Made by a program: the position numbers and the translations under genes. From the NCBI RefSeq assembly GCF_003336675.1, contig NZ_QPII01000012.1:62001-126000 (forward strand): 64,000 bases of DNA, written 5' to 3'. The stretch comes from Billgrantia montanilacus. GTDB lineage: Bacteria; Pseudomonadota; Gammaproteobacteria; Pseudomonadales; Halomonadaceae. Below, piece after piece: positions 16,379 through 25,162 of this stretch. Position 1 is the stretch's first letter; every line of letters starts with the position of its first letter. The notes beneath the pieces are model-generated. The model saw only the letters and a list, made by a program, of their open reading frames with translations, was not told where the DNA came from and did no database searches.

Positions 16379-17485
16379 ATGAAGACTTCCGTTACTACCC
16401 CGGACTCCAAGAAAGAAAAGTCACCTGAAAGCAAGCGGGCATGGAAGAAGATCGAAGTGGTCGGCATCGTGCTTTTGGGTATCTGCATGCTGCTGCTGAT
16501 GTTCTCGCCGACCAGCCTGTCGGGCCTGTTCAACTCGATCATGGAGTCGGTTCAGCCCGTGGTCGTCGATGTGTTCCTGACCGGTGTGGTGGGGACGGCT
16601 ATCATCGTCAGCGTCATCATCGGTCGGCTGCTGGAAAGGCTGGGCTTCACCGACGCCCTGGTGCGTATCTTCGTTCCCGCCATGAAGCTGATTGGGGTGA
16701 ATCCCGCCGTCATCATTCCCAGCGTCTACAACATCTTTGGCGACATCAATGCGGCCGGGAAGATATCGGGGCCCATCCTGAAAAGGGCGGGTGCCACCAA
16801 GGATGAGCAGAAGCTGGCCGTCGCCACCATGGTCCAGTCACAGCAATCCTTCTCCACGTTCATGCTGGGAATGATGGCGTTGACCTTTGCTGGCGTGAAT
16901 GTCTTCGTCGTGGTGCTGCTGGCGGTCTTCATGCCGCTGATCGTCTCGCCGCTGCTGCTGTCGAAGGTGCTCTACCGCGACGTCAAGCGGGTCGAGATCG
17001 GCAATCTGCCGACCTTTACGCCGGAACGTGATTTCCTGCCGACCATGTTCAGTGCCGCCCGGGAGGGCGTGGAACTGCTGCTGCTGATCCTGATTCCTGC
17101 CGTGGCCCTGGTGTTCGCCGTGATCGGTGTGCTCGACTACATCGGCATCTGGGCGACCATCGAGTCGTCGCTGGGCAGCGTCATGCTGTTCCTGAACATC
17201 CATCCGGAAACGGGCGTACTCTCGATCCTGGTCAGCCCGACGCTTGCCATGGGCCAGCTGCAGGCGATGGCGGGGGAGATCGACCCCTCCCTGGTGGTCG
17301 GCTCCTTCGTCCTGGCCTCATCGGGCCTGCCGCTCTCTGCCGTATTCGGCCAGGTACCGGTGGTATGGGCGGAAAGCTCAGACCTGAGCGAGCGTGAGGC
17401 CATGGGCGCCGCTGTGCTGGGCATCACGATGCGCCTGGCGACGGCATTCGTCATCGCCTTCTTTGTCACGCCACTGGTGGTGTGA
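16379..17485 (+). CDS. nucleoside-recognition (Gate) domain membrane protein, CD0519-like
   Basis: A 368-residue inner-membrane protein with about eight hydrophobic segments and a charged N-terminal tail (residues 1-23). GVVGTAIIVSVIIGRLLERLGF and the following FVPAMKLIGVNPAVIIPSVYNIFGDINAAGK look like the Gate/nucleoside-recognition fold shared with SpmA/SpmB and nucleoside transporters. From memory it resembles the CD0519/CD1768 membrane family. A second Gate-like half (ISILVSPTLAMGQLQAM) lies near residue 285. Function is unknown; it probably moves a small solute. It directly follows the Nif3-like gene, the only other plausible member of its transcript. Confidence 0.75.
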   Translation: MKTSVTTPDSKKEKSPESKRAWKKIEVVGIVLLGICMLLLMFSPTSLSGLFNSIMESVQPVVVDVFLTGVVGTAIIVSVIIGRLLERLGFTDALVRIFVPAMKLIGVNPAVIIPSVYNIFGDINAAGKISGPILKRAGATKDEQKLAVATMVQSQQSFSTFMLGMMALTFAGVNVFVVVLLAVFMPLIVSPLLLSKVLYRDVKRVEIGNLPTFTPERDFLPTMFSAAREGVELLLLILIPAVALVFAVIGVLDYIGIWATIESSLGSVMLFLNIHPETGVLSILVSPTLAMGQLQAMAGEIDPSLVVGSFVLASSGLPLSAVFGQVPVVWAESSDLSEREAMGAAVLGITMRLATAFVIAFFVTPLVV

Positions 17486-17511
17486 CGGTGGCTGGTGTGG
17501 CGGTGGCTTGA

Positions 17512-18273
17512 CTACTTCAAGGCCAGCGATGGATACGATACCGAGCGGCTCAGCAACTGGTCGGCCAGGTCGTGGAAATCGTTGGCCACGTAGTCGAAGT
17601 TCGGGTCGATGGTCAGGTCTGGCCTGGCTTGTGGCCCGAACTCCAGCGGCCGCATCACGAAGGCGGTGTGCAGCCCCTCGCTGTGTGCGGCCTTGAGATC
17701 GTCCTGGTGGGCGGCCACCATCATGATCTGCTGAGGGCTCAGATCCAGCAGCCGGGCAGCCATGCGATAGACCTCGGGGTCACGCTTGTAGTGACGTGCC
17801 AGCTCGGCCGAGAGGACGCAGTCCCACGGCAGGCCGGCCTGTTTGGCCATGTTGACCAGCAGTGACATGTTGCCGTTGGAGAGTGGGGTCAGGATGAACC
17901 GCTCGCGCAGGCGGTGCATGCCGTTCACGGCATCCGGCCAGGGCTTGAGCCGGTGCCAGGCGCGATTGAAATTGGCCTTGTCGGCTTCCGACAGGCCGTC
18001 AATGCCGAACTCCTCGAGCAGGCGGTCGAGCGTCATGCGATGCAACTGGTCCAGCGAAGTCCACGAGAGGCGCCCCTGGCGTACCCGGTTCATCGAAGGG
18101 GCATAGCCTGCTCGCCAGGCATCGGCAAAGGCGGCCCAGTCGACTTCCAGCCCGCGGGCACGCCCGAGAGACTCCCCTTCGCGAATCACGCTGCTGCGCC
18201 AGTCGACCACGGTGCCGAAGACATCGAAGGCCAGGCAGCGGATGTCGGCGAGTTGTGGTGGGGTCAGGCTCAT
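17512..18273 (-). CDS. haloacid dehalogenase, type II
   Basis: A 253-residue HAD-superfamily enzyme of the L-2-haloacid dehalogenase type II group. The nucleophile Asp is in LAFDVFGTVVDWR near residue 17, followed by a cap domain. The Ser-Asn motif is in LTPLSNGNMSLL, and the Lys/Asp residues in ARHYKRDPEVYR and MVAAHQDDLKAA. Known members hydrolyse 2-haloacids to 2-hydroxyacids, but many annotated examples act on other substrates. It is divergent from the FCD-GntR regulator at 18485, with a palindrome in the intergenic region, so that regulator probably controls it. It is convergent with the Gate-domain gene. Confidence 0.88.
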   Translation of the reverse strand: MSLTPPQLADIRCLAFDVFGTVVDWRSSVIREGESLGRARGLEVDWAAFADAWRAGYAPSMNRVRQGRLSWTSLDQLHRMTLDRLLEEFGIDGLSEADKANFNRAWHRLKPWPDAVNGMHRLRERFILTPLSNGNMSLLVNMAKQAGLPWDCVLSAELARHYKRDPEVYRMAARLLDLSPQQIMMVAAHQDDLKAAHSEGLHTAFVMRPLEFGPQARPDLTIDPNFDYVANDFHDLADQLLSRSVSYPSLALK

Positions 18274-18309
18274 GCCATCACTTCCTTGTCAGACGCTTGT
18301 CCAAATTAT

Positions 18310-18323
18310 AATTGTATGCAATT
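18310..18323. promoter_or_regulatory. candidate GntR operator between dehalogenase and regulator
   Basis: AATTGTATGCAATT has perfect 5-bp inverted arms (AATTG/CAATT) around TATG, in the 211-bp gap between the divergent dehalogenase and gntR genes. It matches the short AT-rich palindrome style bound by FCD-type GntR proteins. Confidence 0.5.
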
Positions 18324-18441
18324 CGACTCGATTTCCGCCAAATGTAGGCCTACAGTGCTCCCCATGCAAATAGTTGTGCACGATTATCGCTGCTACCTTT
18401 GTCGATACCGGCAGGAAATCGGGTCGACAAGGAGCCCCGGG

Positions 18442-18469
18442 GCCGCGATCTCACTGCCGCGATCTCACT
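18442..18469. repeat. 14-bp tandem duplication in the leader of the gntR gene
   Basis: GCCGCGATCTCACT occurs twice in direct succession (18442-18455 and 18456-18469), ending just before the AAGGAG ribosome site of the gntR gene at 18485. It looks like a recent tandem duplication. Confidence 0.9.
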
Positions 18470-18484
18470 GCAAGGAGCCAAACA

Positions 18485-19168
18485 ATGACTGCTGCCGATC
18501 GCGTTTATCAGATCATCAGGCAACGAATTCTCAACGGCCAATACCCCGCCGGCAGCTATGTGCGCGAAGCGGCCATCGGCCAGGAGCTGGAACTCAGCCG
18601 CACGCCGATCCGCGAAGCGCTGAGGCGACTGGTGTCGGATGGCTGGGTGGAGGCCATTCCCCATCACGGCGCCCAGGTGGTCTCCTGGACCCAGCGTGAC
18701 GTGGAGGAGGTGTTCGAGCTGCGGGTCCTGCTCGAACCCCAGGTGGCCCGTCGGGCGGCCTCCCGCATCGAGCGCAACCAGTTAGACCAGCTCGAGTCGC
18801 TGGCCGTGAGGATGGAAGATCTCTGTCGGGACGAGGGGGAGAATGCCCTCGAAGAGATCGCCGTACTGAACGATGACTACCATGCCCGGCTGATGGCGGC
18901 GGCAGGCAGCCCGCGTCTTCAGCGCCTGCTGGAAACCATTGTCCAGGTGCCGGTCTCGCGTCGCAGCTTCCACCACTATACCCGGGATGAACTGGCCGGC
19001 AGCATGCAGCATCACCGGGAGCTGCTTCGCGCCCTGGACGCCGGTGACGGGGACTGGGCCGCTTCGGTGATGCGATCCCATCTGCTGGCGGCACGGGCGG
19101 CACAGCTGCGTTTCGCGGCCTGCGTCGAGGAGACCGGGGCTGGGGTCGCATCGACGCCTCGAGCCTAG
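18485..19168 (+). CDS. GntR-family (FCD) transcriptional regulator
   Basis: 227 residues from 18485, where AAGGAG stands 7-8 nt upstream; the longer frame to 18374 lacks a site. The winged helix (residues 3-65) includes RQRILNGQYPAGSYVREAAIGQEL then SRTPIREALRRLVSDGWV, the GntR DNA-binding signature. The FCD domain follows with an NDDYHARLMAAAG ligand motif and an HHRELLRALDAGD motif that supply the usual metal-binding Asp and His. It is divergent from the haloacid dehalogenase, which it probably regulates through the intergenic palindrome. Confidence 0.9.
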   Translation: MTAADRVYQIIRQRILNGQYPAGSYVREAAIGQELELSRTPIREALRRLVSDGWVEAIPHHGAQVVSWTQRDVEEVFELRVLLEPQVARRAASRIERNQLDQLESLAVRMEDLCRDEGENALEEIAVLNDDYHARLMAAAGSPRLQRLLETIVQVPVSRRSFHHYTRDELAGSMQHHRELLRALDAGDGDWAASVMRSHLLAARAAQLRFAACVEETGAGVASTPRA

Positions 19169-19272
19169 GCTGTCTCCGGAAACTGCCTTGCCGCTGACGG
19201 AATGATGCCTCTGCTGCCTTGTCACATCAGGTGAGCCCTGTTCCTGTACCTCCCTCGTTATTCGGAGCCGCC

Positions 19273-20751
19273 ATGTTTCCCTCGTTCACCCTTCGCTATG
19301 CTCGCTTTCCCGAACGTTTCTACGCGCGCTTCGACCCTGTTCCCGTGGCTTCGCCACGGCTGGTGGCCTTCAACCGGCCCCTGGCTGACGAGCTGGGCTT
19401 CGACCTGTCGACCTTCGACAGTGACGAGGCAGCGGTATGGTTTGCCGGCAACGTGGTACCGCCCGGGGCTGAACCATTGTCCCAGGCCTACGCCGGCCAC
19501 CAGTTCGGCGGCTTCGTGCCCCGGCTCGGCGATGGCCGAGCCGTGCTGCTGGGCGAGGTCACCGATCGGCAAGGCCGGCTGCGCGATATCCAGCTCAAGG
19601 GGGCCGGGTGCACCCCCTTCTCCCGCGGGGGCGACGGTCGCGCTCCGCTGGGGCCGGTGCTGAGGGAGTATCTGGTCAGCGAGGCCATGCACGCCATGGG
19701 TATTCCCACCACCCGGGCCCTGGCGGCGGTGACCACCGGCGAGCGGGTGGTCCGCGGCATTCCCGAGCCGGGGGCGATCCTGACCCGCGTGGCCAGCAGC
19801 CATATCCGCGTCGGCACCTTCCAATACTTTGCCGCTCGTGGCGATGCCGATGCCATTCGCGAGCTGGCCGATCATGTGGTCGAGCGTCACTACCCCGAGT
19901 TGGCCAGGCTGTCCGGTAATGAGCGCTACATGGCGTTGATCGAGGCGATCCAGGCGCGTCAGGCGGCACTGGTCGCGAAGTGGATGGGCGTCGGCTTCAT
20001 CCATGGCGTGATGAACACCGATAACACGACGGTTTCGGGGGAGACCATCGACTACGGCCCCTGCGCCTTCATGGAAACCTACGACCCGAAGAGTGTCTTC
20101 AGCGCCATCGATGAAGGCGGGCGTTACGCCTACGCCAACCAGCCCTGGATCGCCCAGTGGAATCTGGCACGGCTGGCCGAGACCCTGCTGCCGCTGATCG
20201 ACAGCGACCAGGAGCGGGCGGTGGAGTGGGCAACCGAGGTGATCAAGGCCTTCGAGGCACAGTACGAGGCCGAATGGCTGGCCGTGATGCGTGCCAAGCT
20301 GGGCCTGGCCCATGAGGAGGCGGGCGACCGGGCGCTGGCCGAGACGCTGCTGGATGCCATGCACCAGGGGCATGCTGACTTCACGCTGACCTTCCGACAG
20401 CTCTGCGAGGCGGCCGAATCCGGCGAAGCGGACAGCGCCCTCGGTGACCTGTTCGAGCGCCCGGAGGTCATTGAGGCCTGGCTCGGGCGCTGGCGCGAGC
20501 GCCTGGCCCAGGAGCCGGCGACACCCGCCGAGCGGGCCCGGCAGATGCGGCTGGTCAACCCCGCTTATATTCCCCGCAACCACCGGGTCCAGCAGGCGCT
20601 GACCTCAGCCATCGACGAGGACGACTTCGCCCCCTTCGAGTCGCTGCTCGCAGTGGTCACCCGACCGTTCGAGGCACAGCCCGGCCGCGAGGACTACAGC
20701 CTGCCGGCATCGCCACGCGAACGGGTCTTTCGCACCTTCTGCGGGACATGA
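19273..20751 (+). CDS. selO: protein adenylyltransferase SelO (YdiU)
   Basis: 492 residues from the ATG at 19273; the upstream TTG at 19219 has no family sequence. SelO is a pseudokinase-fold enzyme that transfers AMP from ATP to Ser, Thr or Tyr of target proteins and is linked to oxidative-stress response. Family landmarks are SQAYAGHQFGGFVPRLGDGRA, LRDIQLKGAGCTPFSRGGDGRA, HGVMNTDNTTVSGETIDYGPCAFME (catalytic Asn/Asp) and the C-terminal Cys three residues from the end (FCGT), the position held by selenocysteine in animal SelO. It is read towards a bidirectional terminator at 20784-20809. Confidence 0.95.
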   Translation: MFPSFTLRYARFPERFYARFDPVPVASPRLVAFNRPLADELGFDLSTFDSDEAAVWFAGNVVPPGAEPLSQAYAGHQFGGFVPRLGDGRAVLLGEVTDRQGRLRDIQLKGAGCTPFSRGGDGRAPLGPVLREYLVSEAMHAMGIPTTRALAAVTTGERVVRGIPEPGAILTRVASSHIRVGTFQYFAARGDADAIRELADHVVERHYPELARLSGNERYMALIEAIQARQAALVAKWMGVGFIHGVMNTDNTTVSGETIDYGPCAFMETYDPKSVFSAIDEGGRYAYANQPWIAQWNLARLAETLLPLIDSDQERAVEWATEVIKAFEAQYEAEWLAVMRAKLGLAHEEAGDRALAETLLDAMHQGHADFTLTFRQLCEAAESGEADSALGDLFERPEVIEAWLGRWRERLAQEPATPAERARQMRLVNPAYIPRNHRVQQALTSAIDEDDFAPFESLLAVVTRPFEAQPGREDYSLPASPRERVFRTFCGT

Positions 20752-20783
20752 ACGTCACCCCAAGGGACGCAGAACCGATACGA

Positions 20784-20809
20784 AACGGGCCCTGATATCA
20801 GGGCCCGTT
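20784..20809. terminator. bidirectional hairpin terminator
   Basis: A perfect 26-bp palindrome (arms AACGGGCCCTGAT and ATCAGGGCCCGTT) stands between the convergent selO gene and the small-subunit gene at 20828. There is no strong T-run on either side, but the placement and stem strength fit a shared terminator. Confidence 0.75.
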
Positions 20810-20827
20810 GCGGTCATACAGCGCGGT

Positions 20828-20956
20828 TCATACCAGCTCGCGCTGCTCCTCTTTCGCCTTGCGGCGGTCGCGCATCACCGCGCGGCAGATCACCACCAGC
20901 ACCCCCAGGGTGATGGCGGGCCAGATCAGCACGTAGAAACCATAGAGTGCATTCAT
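20828..20956 (-). CDS. putative SSS-transporter small subunit (42 residues)
   Basis: A 42-residue membrane peptide with ATG at 20956 preceded by GGAG, and TGA at 20828-20830. It opens MNALYGFYVLIWPAITL and continues with a hydrophobic helix to about residue 27, then a highly charged tail (RDRRKAKEEQRE). Peptides of this form (YxLIWP followed by a helix and an RD-rich tail) are known as small partners encoded beside sodium:solute symporters. It follows the symporter gene by 66 bp on the same strand. It is likely a stabilising or regulatory subunit of that symporter. Confidence 0.8.
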   Translation of the reverse strand: MNALYGFYVLIWPAITLGVLVVICRAVMRDRRKAKEEQRELV

Positions 20957-21022
20957 GTCAGATTCTCCACTGTGGCGGTGCCGGCCAGCGGCACCGCGGT
21001 AGGCTCAAGTCAACGATCCGGG

Positions 21023-22708
21023 TTAGACGGCCGGCCTGGCCGTGGCCACGTCGCCTTCCTGCACGCTGGGTTCGTGGGTGTCGTAGTCGCCGACTCGCTC
21101 GCCGATGGTGGCGAAGTCGAAGTCTTCCTGGCGGCTCATCAAGCTCATCACCACGCAGACCACGGTGCTGGCGCCATAGGCGGTCAGTGAGGCCAGCAGT
21201 ACGGTGTAGTCGCGCAGGAAGTCGGTGGCAAACACCAGCATCGCCACCAGCGCCAGGGCGGCGGCGATGAACCCGGCGATGCGGCCCAGGAAGCCGAACA
21301 CCATCAGGCCGATGATCACGCCGCCACCGATGCTGGCCAGCACCTCGAAGAACAGGCCGCTGGCGCCGCTCATGGGCAGCAGCTCGAAGCGCGCCAGGCA
21401 GAACAGCACCATGGCCACCAGTACCGACGTGGTAAAGGCCTGGTTGGTGACCCGATTCCAGAAGCAGCTGGCGATGACCGGGAAGACGATGGCGCCCCAC
21501 AGCGCGCCGACGAACACCAGCATCACCAGGATATCCAGCGAGAAGCTGGCGAAGACGATGCCCACCGCGGTGGCGACGATCATGGTCAGGCGGCCCACCA
21601 GCAGCATGCGCTTGGGGTCGGCCTTGCCGCGGGCGATGTTCTTGCCGTAGACATCGGCCATCATGATCGCCGACAGCGCGGAGAGATCGGAGTCGGCAGT
21701 AGAGGAGAGCGAGCCGATCACCAGGATGAAGAACAGCGCAATGAACAGCGGTGGCAGATAGCCGGAGACCATCTGCGGGATCAGGTTGTTCATGTCCCCG
21801 CCCATTGGCTCGACGCCCAGGGTCAGCGCCATCAGGCCGATCATGCCCAGCCCGATGACGATGGCACCGTAGCCGATGGTCGCGGTGATAAAGGTGGGTT
21901 TGATGTGGCTCTCATCTACCGCGAACAGGCGCTGGGAAATGGTCTGGTTACCGATCGCATAGGCCAGCACGGCGACGAAGAAGGGCGCGCCCTGGTAAAG
22001 GATGGCATCCATGGAGAAGAGGTTGGCCTGTTCGACCGTCAGGTTATCCAGCCCTGCTACCAGCTCGCTGGGGCCGCCCATGGCGAAGAACACCGCGGGA
22101 ATGATCACGATGGCAATCGCCATCAGGGCCACCAGCTGTGCGAAGTCGGTCATCACCGAGGCGCGGAACCCCGACCACAGGGTATAAAGCAGCACGCCGA
22201 AGCCGGCAATGATCACACCGGCCTGGAACGACAGCGGCGAGAGCACCGAGACCAGCGCGCCTGCGGCGGTGAAGTTGACCATCAGGCTGATCACGCTGCC
22301 CAGCACGTTGGAGAGTGCCAGGATCAGCTGACTGGAGGAGCCGTGGCGGGCGTGGATCAGCTCGCCCAGGGTGTGGGCATTGGGGGCGAGCTTGCGAAAT
22401 CGCCGGCCGAAGGGGTAGATGAACAGGATCATCAGCGCCCCCCACAGGCCGTAGTGAATGGGGCCCGAGACGCCGTAGGTATAGCCGGAGGTGGCGGCGG
22501 CGTAGAAGGAGGCGGCCCAGATCCAGGTGGCGGTCATGCTGGCCGCGCCCATGCCGAAGCCCACGCGGTGGTTGGAGACCATGAAGGCGTCGGCGTCTTC
22601 GTTCTTCTTGCGGATGCCCAGCGTCATCAGGTAGGTGCCGCCGTAGAAGGCAAGCAGCAGCAAGATGACTGTCAGGGTCGAAAATTGATAGAGCGATTCG
22701 CTGTTCAA
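21023..22708 (-). CDS. sodium:solute symporter family transporter
   Basis: A member of the SSS family, about 561 residues, with some thirteen predicted membrane segments. Two starts are possible. TTG at 22708 has GAGGG 7 nt upstream; GTG at 22738 adds ten residues with no clear ribosome site. Family features include MTATWIWAASFYAAA near residue 60, a QTISQRLFAVDE segment, and SLSSTADSDLSALSAIMMADVYG, typical of the sodium-binding helix region. The C-terminus is hydrophilic. The substrate is not determinable; urea, polyamine or organic-acid carriers have this look. The 42-residue gene at 20828 is its likely partner. Confidence 0.88.
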   Translation of the reverse strand: MNSESLYQFSTLTVILLLLAFYGGTYLMTLGIRKKNEDADAFMVSNHRVGFGMGAASMTATWIWAASFYAAATSGYTYGVSGPIHYGLWGALMILFIYPFGRRFRKLAPNAHTLGELIHARHGSSSQLILALSNVLGSVISLMVNFTAAGALVSVLSPLSFQAGVIIAGFGVLLYTLWSGFRASVMTDFAQLVALMAIAIVIIPAVFFAMGGPSELVAGLDNLTVEQANLFSMDAILYQGAPFFVAVLAYAIGNQTISQRLFAVDESHIKPTFITATIGYGAIVIGLGMIGLMALTLGVEPMGGDMNNLIPQMVSGYLPPLFIALFFILVIGSLSSTADSDLSALSAIMMADVYGKNIARGKADPKRMLLVGRLTMIVATAVGIVFASFSLDILVMLVFVGALWGAIVFPVIASCFWNRVTNQAFTTSVLVAMVLFCLARFELLPMSGASGLFFEVLASIGGGVIIGLMVFGFLGRIAGFIAAALALVAMLVFATDFLRDYTVLLASLTAYGASTVVCVVMSLMSRQEDFDFATIGERVGDYDTHEPSVQEGDVATARPAV

Positions 22709-22738
22709 GGGCAATCCCTCGGTGGATGGAACGGACAC

Positions 22739-23263
22739 GCACGGGCAGGTCGATTAGGCCGACATGCCGGGCGCAGTGATGGTGCTATGGGGTGGCCGAG
22801 CCCTAAGGCGGCCTTTGGCTGATCAGCGCTCAGGCATGAGCGCAGAGACAAGCAGGCTGGCGCCAGGCGTGGCGCAGCCTCGAGAGCTATCGATCGGGCA
22901 CGACAAGACTCTGCCGTCAGTCAGGCATTATCCCGCAGCGGGGAGGTCGGGCGGCGGGCGGCGCGGCATGCACCGTCCTTCATCGGCGTAGTGGTGCGAC
23001 ATGGATTCCTTCGCTATCGATGGCGTCGACGACGTACAGTCGAGAGTACCGGTGATCCAGTCTGCATGGAGGCGAGACCAGGGTGTCCCATGGCGGGACC
23101 TGCCCAGGGTTCGTTGTCAGTATTATTGTCTGAACCAGGGGCCGTATACCCTACTGATCTATCATGAAAAAGTCCAATCGGTGCCGAATCGGCGGAAAAT
23201 TGCGCCTAGTGGCGTCGAAATGTCGGCTGCTATGGCACCCGTGTGGCGGTATCTGGATCGTGC
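22739..23263. other. gene-poor 525-bp intergenic region
   Basis: This stretch lies between the start of the symporter gene and the end of the TRAP permease gene. It should hold the symporter promoter and the end of the TRAP transcript. Short open frames here have no ribosome site or recognisable protein. A small hairpin (GTCCC/GGGAC around 23085) is the only structure noticed, and I see no repeat element or RNA motif. Confidence 0.5.
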
Positions 23264-24577
23264 TCAGTTGATCATTCCCGGCAGCCAGGTGGCGATGGCC
23301 GGGAAGGCGATCAGCAGGGCGACCAGCAGCATCGAGCAGAGGATATAGGGAATCGCCGCAGCGTAAATTTCGCGCATGGTGGTGCCCTTGGGCGCCACCC
23401 CCTTCATCACGAACAGCAGCAGCCCCAGAGGCGGCGTGGAGAAGCTGATCTCCAGGGCCAGCAGCACGATGATGCCGAACCAGATCGGATCGAAGCCCAG
23501 CACCTGCGCCAGCGGGAAGAAGAACGGCACCGTCAGCATCATGATGGAGATCTGCTCCATGAAGGTGCCGAGTACCAGCAGCACGGCGAACATCGCCAGC
23601 AGCATCAGGATGGGTGCCAGGTCGAAGCTGGTGGCCCACTGGATCAGTCCGCTGGAGGCGCCGGAGAAGGCCAGCAGCTGGCTGAAGGTGGCGGAGCCGA
23701 AAACGATCAGGTAGGCCATCAGCGTGACCTTCAGTGCCCCGGTGACCGATAGCTTGAATGCTTCCCAGGTCATGCAGCGAAAGACGAAGGCCAGCACCAT
23801 TGCACCCAGGGCGCCGAACGCAGCCGCCTCGGAAGGTGTGGCGAAGCCCATCAGCATCAGCGCCACGATCAGCACCATCACGCTGATCATCGGCACGATG
23901 TCGGTGAGAATCAGCATCAGCTTCTGCTTGAGGGGAACCGGCTCCAGTTCGTAGTTGGGGGCGGCAGAGGGGTCGATCCGGGTGTGGATCCAGATGGTGG
24001 CGATATAGAGGCAGGCCAGCACCAGGCCCGGCAGAATGCCGGCGATCAGCAGGGCGCCGATGTCGATCTTGGCCAGCGTGGCCAGCAGCACCGCCAGTGC
24101 CGAGGGTGGAATGATGATGGCCAGGCCGCCGGTGCCCAGGATCGGGCCGATGGCCATATGCTTCTTGTAGCCGCGGCGCTCCATTTCGGGCACCAGCAGA
24201 GAGCCCATCAGCGCCGTGGACCCCATAGAGGAGCCGCTCAGGGTAGAGAACCCGGTACCCCCCACGACGGTGACATAGGATAGCCGGCCGGGCACCTTGC
24301 CCATCAGTTGGTCGATGGCGTTGAACATCTTCATGCCCATGCCGGTGCGGAAGAACAGTTCGCCCATCAGCAGGAACAGCGGGATCGGCACCAGGTTGAA
24401 GCTCGACAGGGCACCGAAGCCGTTGTTGAGCATCTGGATGATGCCGTTCTGACCGCCCATGAAGTACCAGGCGCCGATGACGTTGGCGGCCAGGAACGCC
24501 AGCGCGATGGGCGTACCGATGGCCATGAAGCCGAGAATCAGAGCCAGGAGAAAGGCCAGGGCCAGATACCATTCCAT
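23264..24577 (-). CDS. TRAP transporter large permease of the catabolic island (DctM type)
   Basis: 437 residues from ATG at 24577 (MEWYLALAFLLALILGF). The longer frame to 24691 runs through the DctQ gene and is discarded. It has about twelve hydrophobic segments and DctM signatures: GGTGFSTLSGSSMGSTALMGSLLVPEM near residue 100, GTGGLAIIIPPSALAVLL near residue 140, and LALEISFSTPPLGLLLFVMKGVAP near residue 370. Its ATG overlaps the DctQ stop in a TAATG junction. It is the last gene of the leftward arm of the island and should import the substrate, probably an organic acid or a related anion. Confidence 0.9.
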   Translation of the reverse strand: MEWYLALAFLLALILGFMAIGTPIALAFLAANVIGAWYFMGGQNGIIQMLNNGFGALSSFNLVPIPLFLLMGELFFRTGMGMKMFNAIDQLMGKVPGRLSYVTVVGGTGFSTLSGSSMGSTALMGSLLVPEMERRGYKKHMAIGPILGTGGLAIIIPPSALAVLLATLAKIDIGALLIAGILPGLVLACLYIATIWIHTRIDPSAAPNYELEPVPLKQKLMLILTDIVPMISVMVLIVALMLMGFATPSEAAAFGALGAMVLAFVFRCMTWEAFKLSVTGALKVTLMAYLIVFGSATFSQLLAFSGASSGLIQWATSFDLAPILMLLAMFAVLLVLGTFMEQISIMMLTVPFFFPLAQVLGFDPIWFGIIVLLALEISFSTPPLGLLLFVMKGVAPKGTTMREIYAAAIPYILCSMLLVALLIAFPAIATWLPGMIN

Positions 24578-25083
24578 TATTCTTTTATCCCCGCTTCGCC
24601 GCTGTGAAGAATGTCTCGACCCACCACGAAGCGGGTGAATTCGATGGCCATCAGAGAGAAACAGACCGGGTAGGCGATGGTGAGGATCCATTTCGGTACG
24701 AAGAAGGCGCGCACGTCGTAGTCACTGCGCTGAAGGTTCAGCATCACCAGGTCATAGCCCTTCCAGGCCAATACCACGCAGACCGTCACGCAGAGCAGGG
24801 CGACCAGCCGGCTCAATACCTGCAGGGCCAGCGGTGGCAGGATGGAGGTGAGCAGCTCGATATGCACATGCCCCTTGTGCCTGACCAGCCAGGGAGCACC
24901 CAGCAGGGTCAGATAGAACATGGCGTACTCGGTGGAGAGGAAGAACCAGGCAGAGGGCTGCAGGCCCAGGTTGCGAATCACCACGGAGAGCACGATGGCA
25001 ACCATCAACCAAACGAGCATGATGGCGGCCAGCAGCGCCATGCCGTTGAGCAGCAGAAGATAGGCGCGAGTTGCGTATCGCAT
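24577..25083 (-). CDS. TRAP transporter small permease of the catabolic island (DctQ type)
   Basis: A 168-residue four-helix inner-membrane subunit. The first two helices (residues 10-37) lead into VVIRNLGLQPSAWFFLSTEYAMFYL, and APWLVRHKGHVHIELLTSIL is the conserved DctQ re-entrant region. The insertion DLVMLNLQRSDYDVRAFFVPKW between helices three and four is a normal feature. It shares one base with the downstream DctM start and lies 79 bp after the binding-protein gene. Confidence 0.9.
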   Translation of the reverse strand: MRYATRAYLLLLNGMALLAAIMLVWLMVAIVLSVVIRNLGLQPSAWFFLSTEYAMFYLTLLGAPWLVRHKGHVHIELLTSILPPLALQVLSRLVALLCVTVCVVLAWKGYDLVMLNLQRSDYDVRAFFVPKWILTIAYPVCFSLMAIEFTRFVVGRDILHSGEAGIKE

Positions 25084-25162
25084 AGCGTCATCCAGGGCCC
25101 GGCAACGAGCCAGGCGGGAACAGGAAGGTGAGCCGGCCGCCAGGCGACCGGCTTTTGATGCC

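Noticed and set aside
19258-20583. 441-codon minus-strand open frame opposite selO
   Set aside because: Antisense shadow of selO with the usual Gly/Leu/Gln-rich composition.
23151-24572. 473-codon minus-strand open frame overlapping the TRAP large permease
   Set aside because: Shifted frame of the same strand, rich in His, Arg, Pro and Ala; the real DctM frame has membrane segments and family motifs.
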